A stretch of 64,000 nucleotides of DNA from positions 1-64,000 of the forward strand of contig JBJENE010000014.1 of assembly GCA_051880035.1 (NCBI GenBank), given 5' to 3'. Position numbers and translations under genes: made by a program. Under the pieces are notes generated by a model, which saw nothing but the letters and a program-made list of their open reading frames with translations, searched no databases and was not told where the DNA came from. This DNA comes from Eshraghiella sp051880035 (GTDB taxonomy: Bacteria; Bacillota; Clostridia; Lachnospirales; Lachnospiraceae). Positions 49,741-58,618 of this stretch are shown one piece after another (the first letter of the stretch is position 1; every line of letters begins with the position of its first letter).

Positions 49741-50469
49741 TTACTCCAAAAGGCTGTCATTAAGTATATTAATATAATTTTCATACATCATCACTCTGCA
49801 TCTTTCTTCGCCGCAAAGCTTCTGTAATGCCGTCTCCGCCTTATTTAACAGTCCGGTATCCATATTGGTTTTATCCGTACTTATAAGATGAATGCATTTC
49901 CCAAGTATAAGGCTTTCAATGAATCTCTGTTTGGACTTGGAAAGCTTATGGGGCATTGCGGATATGTTCATAAGAAAATACGCGCCATATTCCATGAGTT
50001 CTTTAACATCATCCGTATCTCTCATGCTGTCATACATAAAAATATTCTCTATGATAACTCTGTATCCCCTTTTGAAGGCTTCCTCCACACCATCCCTTAT
50101 GAATCTCACGGACGCATCCTGCTCAAACTCCAGCAACACATATCTGCTGTTCCCAATCGTAATTACAGGCTCATCATTGCCTGATGAAAAAACTCCTCTG
50201 TAATACCGCACTCTGCTGCCGGTATATACTGTGGCACCGGGATACCTTTGCTTCAAAAGTTCCGCTGTTTCTTTGGCCGCTTTAACCCGTCTTAAGTTAT
50301 GCTGTCTGCCGTCCTGATAATAAAACTGTGGTGTAAGAATAAAAATCCTTACACCGCTTTCATACATCATATTGCCGGCATACATTATACCGGCATTATT
50401 TCCGGCTCCGTCTATATATTTATTGTTCTGAAAATTCAAAAAGCTTCCGTAACTCCATAAATCACTCAT
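49741..50469 (-). CDS. CpsB/YwqE-like protein lacking PHP metal ligands
   Basis: A 242-residue protein whose layout follows the CpsB/YwqE (PHP-type) tyrosine phosphatases: GVRIFILTPQFYYQDG in place of the ATPHH strand, ATVYTGSRVRYYRGV, YVLLEFEQD for the YVLIE strand, RVIIENIFMYDSM for the AHPERY strand, MNISAMPHKL, and HLISTDKTN for the ASDAH strand. The N-terminal HxH, the TPH histidine, the H and R of HPER and the final histidine are all replaced; only the central Glu and one Asp remain. It is probably catalytically dead. The ATG at 50469 lies one base after the TGA of the GGDEF gene. Assignment is by pattern only. Confidence 0.6.
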   Translation of the reverse strand: MSDLWSYGSFLNFQNNKYIDGAGNNAGIMYAGNMMYESGVRIFILTPQFYYQDGRQHNLRRVKAAKETAELLKQRYPGATVYTGSRVRYYRGVFSSGNDEPVITIGNSRYVLLEFEQDASVRFIRDGVEEAFKRGYRVIIENIFMYDSMRDTDDVKELMEYGAYFLMNISAMPHKLSKSKQRFIESLILGKCIHLISTDKTNMDTGLLNKAETALQKLCGEERCRVMMYENYINILNDSLLE

Positions 50470-50470
50470 A

Positions 50471-52429
50471 TCATGCCAACCATTCTTTTTCAAATTCATC
50501 CCGGGAAAGTAATCTGTCAGGGTAAATCAGCAAATCACACGGGCTGTCTTTATCATCACTGCACAATAAGAATCCCATTTCTTTCTTAATATCGGACAGG
50601 CCTTTAACAACCGCTGTACCCAGTGTACCTTTTTTCTTCAGGAATTCATCGGAAACCGTAACCACAGAGGCTTTGTATACCGATATCCGTTCGAGTGACA
50701 TATCACCTTTTCCGAAATCATCCAAAGCCACACCGATTCCGTGTACCCTCAGAACATCCAGAGTAGATACCGCCTTATCCACATCCCTGAGTACGGTAGT
50801 TTCCGAAATGTTTAAAAATATATTTCCGGAATCCGCTCTGTTTTCTCTGATTGTATCAAGACATTTTGAAACCGGATTCCCTGCAATAAGCTGTACGGCA
50901 TATACCGGGATAAGCATTTTAAGATTTTCGTCATACTCCGAATTCCACGATGAAAGTATCTTACATGATTCATCAAGAACATAATCCCCAACAATTCCGG
51001 CTACTCCAAGGTTTTCAACTGCATCTGAAAACTCATCCGGTTCTATATCCGAATCCGGGTCAGAAAGGGACACCGATACTTTCACGGCAGAAAGCCTGTT
51101 GTTAACATCCACAACAGGAAGAAAACAAAGCTTAAGTCCACCGCAGTCACCTGAAACGGCATTTTTAACGGCAGCCTCAACATAGTTCATCCGTCTGTTT
51201 CTGTCGTTTTCATCGTCAGAATACCATAAATACCTGTTTTTGCCGCCTTTTTTGGCCTGATACATTGCATAATCTGCTTTTTTCAAAACATCATGCACAT
51301 GGGAACCGCAGTCAGGGAAAACAGCAAGACCCATACTCATTGTACAGTAATATTCCGTTCCCAGTATCATCCAAGGTTCTCCGAATCTTTTACTTATATT
51401 ATCAACAATTCCCGAAATATTTTGAAAATATTCCGGTCTGATAATTATTACAAATTCATCGCCACCCATTCTGTAGCAGCAGTTACTGATTTCAGGTATG
51501 GCTGACAACGCTCCTGCAATCTCCTGCAGAAGTACATCCCCGTACTGATGTCCCAATCCGTCATTAACCTGTTTAAAATCATCCAGGTCGAGAAAAATAA
51601 GTGCACCACGCTCTTTATTACATACGGCTTTTTCAATAACCTCTTTAACATCCCTCTCACACTTCATTCTGTTAAACAGACCCGTCAGATAATCATTATT
51701 GGCCTGATATTCTATTCTCTGCTGGTTTTTAACCTTCTGCGTAACATCGATTACGGTACACAGAAGTACCTCCCTGCCGTCGATCCAGTTAAGTCCGGTA
51801 AACTGCACATCAAACCACAATCCCGTCTCAGTATCATATATTTCATACAGATTTCTGCTTCCGGTTTCAATATATTTAATAAGGGCCGTTCCCATGGCAT
51901 TCTGCATTGCCACAGACTCCGCTCCCAGCCTGTTTAGCATAAGGACATTTTTTTCTTTCCGGTCAAGAACGGCAACCCCTGAAGGTATTTCATCAAGAAT
52001 CACCCCAAGAAGCTTAAGAGAATTTTCCATGGAATCCTCAAAATTTTTTCTGGATGCAATACTCTGAATAATGAGAGTAATTGTCTCCAATGCTTTTTTC
52101 TGTTCTTCGCTGCATTCCTTTGAACCGAAAAAGGCACACACATACATGGCTGCCTCATTCCTGATTACTACCGGAAACGCCAAAATATTATTCTGCTCCA
52201 GAGATTTTTTGGATGTATCTTCTCCTTCCGGAAAAAACTCTGCATTCGCATCGGTAGTCTCAGATATGATAACTTTCAATGTGTCGGAATCCGGGTATGA
52301 CTGCATCAGGTACAGACTGTCAGTTCCCAAATCAGCCATCATATCTTTAAAGATATTTCTGGCTATTGTAACAAAGTCTTCGTCATATACCAGATATTTA
52401 ACTAATTGTGACATACCAAATTCGTACAT
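50471..52429 (-). CDS. GAF/PAS-GGDEF diguanylate cyclase with degenerate EAL domain
   Basis: A 652-residue cytoplasmic signalling protein. Residues 1-140 look like a GAF domain, 145-235 a PAS domain (LLGVILDEIPSGVAVLDRKE ... LLCTVIDVTQKV). The GGDEF domain (about 240-405) is intact (NDYLTGLFNR, FLDLDDFKQVND, YRMGGDEFVI) and lacks the RxxD inhibitory site at the usual place. The C-terminal EAL domain (410-645) has lost its catalytic set: VKVSVSLSD replaces EALxR and VTVSDEFL replaces KIDxxF, while ALDDFGKG remains. It probably makes c-di-GMP and uses the EAL part as a receptor. Start 14 bases after the methyltransferase gene. Confidence 0.9.
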   Translation of the reverse strand: MYEFGMSQLVKYLVYDEDFVTIARNIFKDMMADLGTDSLYLMQSYPDSDTLKVIISETTDANAEFFPEGEDTSKKSLEQNNILAFPVVIRNEAAMYVCAFFGSKECSEEQKKALETITLIIQSIASRKNFEDSMENSLKLLGVILDEIPSGVAVLDRKEKNVLMLNRLGAESVAMQNAMGTALIKYIETGSRNLYEIYDTETGLWFDVQFTGLNWIDGREVLLCTVIDVTQKVKNQQRIEYQANNDYLTGLFNRMKCERDVKEVIEKAVCNKERGALIFLDLDDFKQVNDGLGHQYGDVLLQEIAGALSAIPEISNCCYRMGGDEFVIIIRPEYFQNISGIVDNISKRFGEPWMILGTEYYCTMSMGLAVFPDCGSHVHDVLKKADYAMYQAKKGGKNRYLWYSDDENDRNRRMNYVEAAVKNAVSGDCGGLKLCFLPVVDVNNRLSAVKVSVSLSDPDSDIEPDEFSDAVENLGVAGIVGDYVLDESCKILSSWNSEYDENLKMLIPVYAVQLIAGNPVSKCLDTIRENRADSGNIFLNISETTVLRDVDKAVSTLDVLRVHGIGVALDDFGKGDMSLERISVYKASVVTVSDEFLKKKGTLGTAVVKGLSDIKKEMGFLLCSDDKDSPCDLLIYPDRLLSRDEFEKEWLA

Positions 52430-52443
52430 GTAAACCGCCCCGT

Positions 52444-53898
52444 TTATTTTTCGATAACAAAAATATAATGTTCTTCTTTATCTTTCAGCACCAGTTCTTT
52501 AAGAAGCTTCCACTCTTCATCAAGACGCAGATTTTTTCTGACAAGATTCTTTTTATCTGAATATAAAATCATTCTTCCGTTTTTCTTAAGAAGCTTTTTG
52601 GCACTGTCAAAAAATTTCGTATAAAAATCATCAGCTTCAGTTCCTGCAAAATCAGGCATATTGGTTATTATTTCATCAAAAAGATGCTTACTCGTAAAAT
52701 CAAAAAAATTACGATTGACAAAATTAATATTTACGCCTGCAAGGCCGGCATTTTCCCTTCCGCCCTCAACTGCCTTTCCAAATGTGTCCACTCCGTACAT
52801 ATGCCCGGCTTTAACAACCCGGTTTCTTTCAATAAGCATGGTTCCCACACCACAGCAGGGATCAAGAACCGTAGCATCCTTCTTAAGGTAATCCTTTACA
52901 AGAGCAGTAATGACAGCCGCATTAACCGGATTTATGGATGCAGCCACATAATTTTTCCTGTATCGGAATCTTGTATCATCAAAGGTATGCAGTTTTACAA
53001 AAACCCCATACCTGTCATTTGCGGCAGCAATAAGTTTCAATTCTATCTCATAATCGGATGGGGAATTAACAAGCCTTCCTCCGGAAAGTGCCTGTATTCT
53101 TGATGCAATATCTCCTGTATCCGGATTATTTGCTGTAACCCTGAAATAAAAAGGGCTGTCATTCTTTCCATGAAGCATATCAAGAACAGACATAAGATTT
53201 CCCTCAGCTACAGCCTTTGGAAGTTCTGCTTTGGTATAACTTTTCATTCCGTTAACCGGAAAAAGCATTTCTCTGTAATACCGTATATCCGATAAAGCTC
53301 TGATATCTTTTGTTACTGTCATCACACCGCAGAAAACCTTACGGACATCCTTACAAACCGCTCTTTTATCTATCTCTTTACATAAAAGTTCCGTAACTTC
53401 TTCCCTTGCAGCAAGAATAACCCTTACCGGAACAGCCGGATTAACCGCAGTATGTCTCTTTCTTTGAGTTTCATCATCAAGCATTCCACAGAGAACTTTC
53501 AATTCTTCAGCTATATGTTTTACATCTCCGGAATCAAAATCACCGCTCTCGATATACTTTTTGCGTTCGGATAAATACTCCTTATACGCGTCATATGGAT
53601 AATTCTTAAGAGCTTTAAGGTATGCACTCCTTACAAAAAGAGTTTCTTCTTTACAATATGCTTTAAAAAGTATATCGCCATACTCCTCTTCGCCCAAAAT
53701 GCCCATTATCAGTGCCGCATTTTTACGGACCTTAGGGTCCTCATTTTCAAGCAAAAACGGGAATAAGGAAGCCTGATACAGAGGTTCCTTTTTGAGAACC
53801 TCTTTGTTATCCGCTTCCTGTAATAATTCCTTTATTTTAATCAAATTGGCACGCACATTGACATGCTGCGTCAATTCATTAAGGTTTTGTTCAAACAT
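52444..53898 (-). CDS. HEAT-like repeat / Rossmann methyltransferase fusion
   Basis: A 484-residue fusion. Residues 1-150 are helical repeats of HEAT type (LFPFLLENEDPKVRKNAALI, VRSAYLKALKNYP). Residues 155-310 include a possible THUMP-like region. Residues 315-484 are a class I methyltransferase of the RlmL/Trm14 sort (INPVNAAVITALVKDYL, VLDPCCGVGTMLIERNRV). The catalytic NPPY-type motif reads TNMPDF, so base-N methylation may be altered or lost. The ATG overlaps the TAA of the Na/Pi gene by one base (TAATG), so translation is coupled. Target unknown. Confidence 0.78.
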   Translation of the reverse strand: MFEQNLNELTQHVNVRANLIKIKELLQEADNKEVLKKEPLYQASLFPFLLENEDPKVRKNAALIMGILGEEEYGDILFKAYCKEETLFVRSAYLKALKNYPYDAYKEYLSERKKYIESGDFDSGDVKHIAEELKVLCGMLDDETQRKRHTAVNPAVPVRVILAAREEVTELLCKEIDKRAVCKDVRKVFCGVMTVTKDIRALSDIRYYREMLFPVNGMKSYTKAELPKAVAEGNLMSVLDMLHGKNDSPFYFRVTANNPDTGDIASRIQALSGGRLVNSPSDYEIELKLIAAANDRYGVFVKLHTFDDTRFRYRKNYVAASINPVNAAVITALVKDYLKKDATVLDPCCGVGTMLIERNRVVKAGHMYGVDTFGKAVEGGRENAGLAGVNINFVNRNFFDFTSKHLFDEIITNMPDFAGTEADDFYTKFFDSAKKLLKKNGRMILYSDKKNLVRKNLRLDEEWKLLKELVLKDKEEHYIFVIEK

Positions 53899-55568
53899 TA
53901 TGCTTCATCCTTTACATAGCCCGCAATATTAACTGCATGGTCGGAAACCCTTTCCAGATTCGTAAGAACATTGAGAAAGATAACTCCTGTCTCGGAATTG
54001 CATTCTCTCCTTGAAAGACGCTCAATATGCCTTTCGCGGATTTCTTCTTCAAGTGCATCCACATCATCTTCAAATCTAAAAGTTTTCCTTGCCATTTCAA
54101 GGTTACAATTCTCTCTTGCGGCCACTGCACTGTCCACTGCTCCTTCTGCCGCGAAACGGATTTTCTTCAAATCGTTAAGTCCGTATTCTGAAAAAGTCAG
54201 TGAATTATCATGAAGCTTTTGGGCCAGTTCGGCTATGTTTTCGGAATGATCTCCTATTCTCTCCAAATCGATTATTGTGTAGATAAGGTTTTTGACCTGA
54301 CGGCTCTGCCTGTCCGTAAGTCCCGCATTACTTAATTTTACAAGGAAATCCGAAATCTCCGCTACATAATCATCAATATGTTTTTCCGTATCAAGAACGG
54401 TATCCAGAAGTTCGTACTTATTGTCCGTAAGCATATCAAGGCTTCGCTTAATATTTTCTGAACATATCTTACCTAATTTCACAACATAATTGTTAACTGC
54501 CTGTATACTTAATGACGGTGTATTAAGAATACGGTCATCAAGGTGGGTAACACCATCCTGCTGTACAACAACTTCTTTTCCTTTTCCTTCGTCCTTGTCT
54601 TTGATTATCTTTTCTGATAACTTAACAAGTTTTCCCGCAAATCCGTAGAAAATAATTATTGAAGCCAGATTAAAGCACAGATGGAAAAGTGCTATTGAAA
54701 CACTGGACATAATATATGTCTGCTTTTCAGGGAAAATTTTAAAGAAAATAAATATCAATGTTCCCCAGATAAGAACGCCCAATGTATTAAAGGCCATATT
54801 AATTACCGCCGCTCTCTTGGCATTTTTGGATGCACCCGCACTTGATAAAAGAGCGGTAAAACATGAACCTATATTGGCACCCAGACAGATAAACACCGCC
54901 GTTCCTGCCGGTACTATGCCAAAGCCCGCCATTGTCTGCAATACTCCGACGGATGCTGATGAACTCTGCATAATTCCCGTTACAACTATACCTATCAATA
55001 ATCCTAAGAACGGATTTGAACCTATGGTAAGAAATACATCCTGCATAGCTTCGTTTTTCATGTATACTTCCATGGCGTCCTGCATAATGCACAGTCCGAA
55101 AAAGAGCATTCCAAGTGCAAGAATAATTTCACCCATGTTCTGCTTCTTATGATTCTTGCAAAACATCACAAAAGCTGCACCAATTCCGATTAAAAACGGT
55201 GCAAAAAAACTTGGTTTAAGGAAATCTATTGCTCCTCCCACGGAATTAAGTGAAACAATCCATGCCGTAATAGTTGTACCGATATTGGCACCCATAATTA
55301 CACCGACGGACTGCATAAGATTCATAATTCCGGCATTAACAAAACCAACCACCATTACGGTAGTGGCTCCGGAGCTCTGGATGATTGCAGTTATAAGCGC
55401 ACCTACAAGAATCCCCATTATCCTTTTGTTGGTAACCGCATTCAACAGACTCTTCATTTTATCGCCGGCCGCTTTCTGAAGACCCTGGGACATTATTTTC
55501 ATTCCATAGAGGAACATTCCAAGTCCGCCGGCAAACATAAACAATCTGGACACATCATTTATTGTCAT
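53898..55568 (-). CDS. Na/Pi cotransporter with PhoU-like domain
   Basis: A 556-residue protein of the NptA / YjbB type. Two Na_Pi_cotran repeats are visible: GALITAIIQSSGATTVMVVGFVNAG and GIVVTGIMQSSSASVGVLQTM, with the QSSxAx signature in each, inside eight to nine membrane helices (residues 8-320). The C-terminal 200 residues are a cytoplasmic PhoU-like helical domain (LDTVLDTEKHIDDYVAEIS, DLERIGDHSENIAELA). Such carriers move phosphate with Na+, often outward or under PhoU control. The start has an AAAGGATT site. It heads a coupled gene run (methyltransferase, GGDEF, CpsB-like). Confidence 0.92.
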   Translation of the reverse strand: MTINDVSRLFMFAGGLGMFLYGMKIMSQGLQKAAGDKMKSLLNAVTNKRIMGILVGALITAIIQSSGATTVMVVGFVNAGIMNLMQSVGVIMGANIGTTITAWIVSLNSVGGAIDFLKPSFFAPFLIGIGAAFVMFCKNHKKQNMGEIILALGMLFFGLCIMQDAMEVYMKNEAMQDVFLTIGSNPFLGLLIGIVVTGIMQSSSASVGVLQTMAGFGIVPAGTAVFICLGANIGSCFTALLSSAGASKNAKRAAVINMAFNTLGVLIWGTLIFIFFKIFPEKQTYIMSSVSIALFHLCFNLASIIIFYGFAGKLVKLSEKIIKDKDEGKGKEVVVQQDGVTHLDDRILNTPSLSIQAVNNYVVKLGKICSENIKRSLDMLTDNKYELLDTVLDTEKHIDDYVAEISDFLVKLSNAGLTDRQSRQVKNLIYTIIDLERIGDHSENIAELAQKLHDNSLTFSEYGLNDLKKIRFAAEGAVDSAVAARENCNLEMARKTFRFEDDVDALEEEIRERHIERLSRRECNSETGVIFLNVLTNLERVSDHAVNIAGYVKDEA

Positions 55569-55596
55569 TTCAATATAATCCTTTCGCTTTTGAATA

Positions 55597-56274
55597 TTAC
55601 TGATTATTCAACATATTCTCTACTGCCATCTTAAACGCATACCATTCATCCTCATTTTCAACATAATATAACGGGCAGTGTTTTCCCGTAACATCATAAT
55701 GCCTTATAACATCCGTCTGAGGATTAAGTCCGTATGTCCTGCATAGTGCCGCCGTAAGTTCAACAAGGGAATCATATGTGCTTCGGTTGAATTTTCCCGT
55801 AGCATCAGGATGACAATTTTCAATTGCAATAGTGTCATCATTTCTGTCATTAGAAGCATAAGATATCTCACTAAGGGGCACGCATTGGATAATTTCACCT
55901 TCAAGCCCGATTATATAATGGCTGCTTGCACTTCTCTCATGTGTATCTTTAAGATTTTCAAAATAATTCCTGTTCTGTGCCGCAGTTGTTCCCGGGTTGC
56001 CCACATAGTGAACTACTATGGCATTAACCTGACTTAATTCGTCTCCCGGACGGGAATAAGGATTAACCGTAAGATAATCCGCAGTAATCCTGTCACTCGT
56101 CAGAAAAGGATCCAAAACAACAGTCTCTTTAGGCCCGCTATCATCATCCGAACCCGCATAATTTCCGCTTACTTTGTCTTTATTAATCAGGCTGTCTGCA
56201 ACAACAATACAGCCTACAATAACCAAAACCACCACTGAGCTTATTAAAACAGCTTTCAAGTGTTTAACCTTCAT
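55597..56274 (-). CDS. membrane-anchored N-acetylmuramoyl-L-alanine amidase
   Basis: A 225-residue Amidase_2-type zinc enzyme that cuts the bond between MurNAc and the peptide stem. One N-terminal helix (about residues 8-28) anchors it outside. Zinc ligands are H in VNAIVVHYVGN, H in ENCHPDATG, and the pair in IRHYDVTGKHCPLYY. SSHYIIGLEGEIIQCVPLSE is typical of the family. The ATG at 56274 follows GGGGAAGAA; a 12-codon extension was rejected. The Na/Pi gene follows by 28 bases and guaB lies upstream behind a hairpin. Confidence 0.93.
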   Translation of the reverse strand: MKVKHLKAVLISSVVVLVIVGCIVVADSLINKDKVSGNYAGSDDDSGPKETVVLDPFLTSDRITADYLTVNPYSRPGDELSQVNAIVVHYVGNPGTTAAQNRNYFENLKDTHERSASSHYIIGLEGEIIQCVPLSEISYASNDRNDDTIAIENCHPDATGKFNRSTYDSLVELTAALCRTYGLNPQTDVIRHYDVTGKHCPLYYVENEDEWYAFKMAVENMLNNQ

Positions 56275-56309
56275 GTATTCTTCCCCATTCTTCCTATCGC
56301 CATGACACA

Positions 56310-56343
56310 ATAAGGGGTTCCCGAATACTCGACAACCCCTTAT
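56310..56343 (-). terminator. hairpin after guaB
   Basis: ATAAGGGGTT, 14-base loop, AACCCCTTAT. On the minus strand only a short U stretch follows (ATTGTG), so partial read-through into the amidase gene is likely; I see no separate amidase promoter. Confidence 0.6.
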
Positions 56344-56348
56344 GAATT

Positions 56349-57803
56349 TTACTGCTCTACGCTGTAATTCGGCGCTTCTTTTGTAATATGAATATCATGA
56401 GGATGGCTCTCTTTAAGAGATGCGGCAGAAATCTTAACAAACTTTCCGTTCTCTTTAAGTTCCTGAATTGTTCTGGTTCCGCAGTAACCCATTCCTGAAC
56501 GAAGACCGCCCATAAGCTGGAACACTGTATCTTCAACCAATCCCTTGTAAGCCACACGGCCCTCAACGCCTTCCGGCACAAGTTTCTTGGCATCAGTCTG
56601 GAAATAACGGTCCTTGCTGCCGTTTTCCATTGCGGCGATTGAACCCATACCTCTGTAAACTTTATATTTACGACCCTGGAATAACTCAAAGTCTCCCGGA
56701 GCCTCATCACAACCTGCAAACATGCTTCCCATCATGCACACATCAGCACCGGCTGCAATAGCTTTCGTTAAATCTCCGGAATATTTAATTCCTCCGTCTG
56801 CAATAACAGGAATTCCATATTCCTTGGCTGTAGCATATACATCCATAATTGCGGAAATCTGAGGTACTCCGATACCTGCCACAACACGGGTTGTACAGAT
56901 GGAACCCGGTCCGATACCTACCTTCACACAATCGGCACCGGCCTCAATAAGAGCCTTTGCGGCCTCACCGGTTGCAATATTTCCTGCAATAACCTGTAAA
57001 TCAGGAAAAGCTGCTTTAATCTTCTTAACTGTATCAAGAATATTCTTTGAATGACCGTGGGCTGAATCAACTACAATACAGTCAACCTTGGCTGCAACAA
57101 GTGCCGCAACTCTTTCCATAACATTAGCCGTAATTCCTACAGCTGCGCCGCAGAGAAGTCTTCCCTGGTCATCTTTGGCTGAAAGAGGATATTTAATCTG
57201 CTTCTCAATATCCTTAATTGTAATTAATCCTTTAAGATTAAAATCATCATCTACAATAGGGAGTTTCTCAACTCTTGCCTTGGCAAGAATTGCCTTTGCC
57301 TCTTCAAGTGTAATACCAACCTTGGCGGTAACAAGATTCTTACTTGTCATGCATTCCTTAATCTTCTTGGTAAAATCCGTTTCGAATTTAAGGTCACGGT
57401 TAGTAATAATACCTACAAGTTTTCCGTTTTCGGTAATAGGTACACCTGATATACGGAATTTGCCCATAAGGTTATCTGCATCCTCAAGAGTATGATCAGG
57501 TGAAAGATAAAACGGGTCCGTAATTACGCCATTTTCTGAACGCTTAACTTTATCTACCTCTTCTGCCTGCTGTTCAATAGACATATTCTTGTGGATAATA
57601 CCTATACCACCCTGACGGGCCATGGCGATAGCCATTCTGTGCTCCGTTACCGTATCCATTCCTGCGCTCATAAGAGGAACATTTAAGTGAATCTTCTTGG
57701 TAAGATTAGTTCCTACCTCAATCATGTTAGGGGTTACTTCAGAATATGAAGGAACCAACAATACATCATCAAATGTTATTCCATCTGCGATAATTGTACC
57801 CAT
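56349..57803 (-). CDS. guaB: IMP dehydrogenase
   Basis: NAD-dependent enzyme converting IMP to XMP, the committed step of GMP synthesis. The 484 residues contain the TIM barrel with GITFDDVLLVPSYSEV at the start, two CBS domains (about residues 95-200), the catalytic-cysteine loop GIGPGSICTTRVVAGIG and the flap with GVEGRVAYKG. The ATG at 57803 follows AGGATAAG; a 29-codon upstream extension was rejected. A consensus promoter lies at 57875-57903. No purine riboswitch is visible in the leader. Confidence 0.97.
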   Translation of the reverse strand: MGTIIADGITFDDVLLVPSYSEVTPNMIEVGTNLTKKIHLNVPLMSAGMDTVTEHRMAIAMARQGGIGIIHKNMSIEQQAEEVDKVKRSENGVITDPFYLSPDHTLEDADNLMGKFRISGVPITENGKLVGIITNRDLKFETDFTKKIKECMTSKNLVTAKVGITLEEAKAILAKARVEKLPIVDDDFNLKGLITIKDIEKQIKYPLSAKDDQGRLLCGAAVGITANVMERVAALVAAKVDCIVVDSAHGHSKNILDTVKKIKAAFPDLQVIAGNIATGEAAKALIEAGADCVKVGIGPGSICTTRVVAGIGVPQISAIMDVYATAKEYGIPVIADGGIKYSGDLTKAIAAGADVCMMGSMFAGCDEAPGDFELFQGRKYKVYRGMGSIAAMENGSKDRYFQTDAKKLVPEGVEGRVAYKGLVEDTVFQLMGGLRSGMGYCGTRTIQELKENGKFVKISAASLKESHPHDIHITKEAPNYSVEQ

Positions 57804-57874
57804 TTTCTTATCCTGCCTTTCTTCTGTCCTTTCATACGGACCAATGTAATAATTGTAAATGTATAATGCATTAG

Positions 57875-57903
57875 AATATATCAAAAACATTCAAAAAAGT
57901 CAA
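57875..57903 (-). promoter_or_regulatory. guaB promoter
   Basis: Minus strand TTGACT, 17-base spacer, TATATT. Confidence 0.7.
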
Positions 57904-57920
57904 TCCGAAAAAATTCATTC

Positions 57921-58442
57921 TCAGTCTGAATATATTTTTCTTGCGTAACTTCTCTGAAGTCTTTCAATCAGTTCTTCATTAGGCGTGAATTTCAATTCAG
58001 CCACCCCGTTGGCGTCATCATATAAAACTGCAACATAATTGTTCTGTGAAGAATCGTGTGAAGAATAATCATATACCTTCCTGTTGCTGTTACCGGTTCT
58101 GATATGTGAAGAACCCTCAGGAGCCATATAATCCATCTTGGCAAAATTAAAAGTTCTGACTCTCTTTCTGACCTTCCTGCCCATAATACGGTCAATTACC
58201 ATCTCTCCGTCAAAAAAAGAATACTCATACTCAATATTGGTGTTACGGAATACCAGATATGTGAAAATACACATAAGTAAAATTACAAACGGAAAAAGGA
58301 AAATAACAAAAGGATATTTAAGAATAAGGACAATTCCTGCAAACATTAATATAACATCCAACAGAATCATTCCTATTCTCTTAGCATATTCCTTTCCGGT
58401 TAATTTACTTTTTACCAGACATTCGACTACTGTTTCAAGCAT
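57921..58442 (-). CDS. DUF6106-type membrane protein
   Basis: A 173-residue protein with two adjacent membrane helices (about residues 24-66, ILLDVILMFAGIVLILKYPF and FPFVILLMCIFTYLVF) and a cytosolic domain (FDGEMVIDRIMGRKVRKRVR, DYMAPEGSSHI, VAVLYDDANGVAELKFTPNE). I associate this pattern with DUF6106, which is common in Lachnospiraceae and of unknown function. The ATG at 58442 follows AAAGGAA; an ATG six codons earlier encodes that ribosome site and was rejected. It sits between groEL and guaB. Confidence 0.8.
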   Translation of the reverse strand: MLETVVECLVKSKLTGKEYAKRIGMILLDVILMFAGIVLILKYPFVIFLFPFVILLMCIFTYLVFRNTNIEYEYSFFDGEMVIDRIMGRKVRKRVRTFNFAKMDYMAPEGSSHIRTGNSNRKVYDYSSHDSSQNNYVAVLYDDANGVAELKFTPNEELIERLQRSYARKIYSD

Positions 58443-58539
58443 TAGTTTATTTCCTTTCATATATTCGTATACATCTTCTATTGTACTAAGTTTTTAGTGT
58501 AAAGAAAAGTATAAAATTATAAAATTTTTATTTTTTTAT

Positions 58540-58593
58540 ATAAAACAAACAGGTCCGGACCATATGTTTGAAACATTGTCCCAGGACCTGTTT
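58540..58593 (-). terminator. terminator after groEL
   Basis: AAACAGGTCC and GGACCTGTTT arms around a 27-base loop that can pair further (CCGGAC/GTCC). On the minus strand it is followed by GTTTTATAT. Confidence 0.75.
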
Positions 58594-58618
58594 ATCTGAT
58601 TTAAAAGGCTTTATGATA

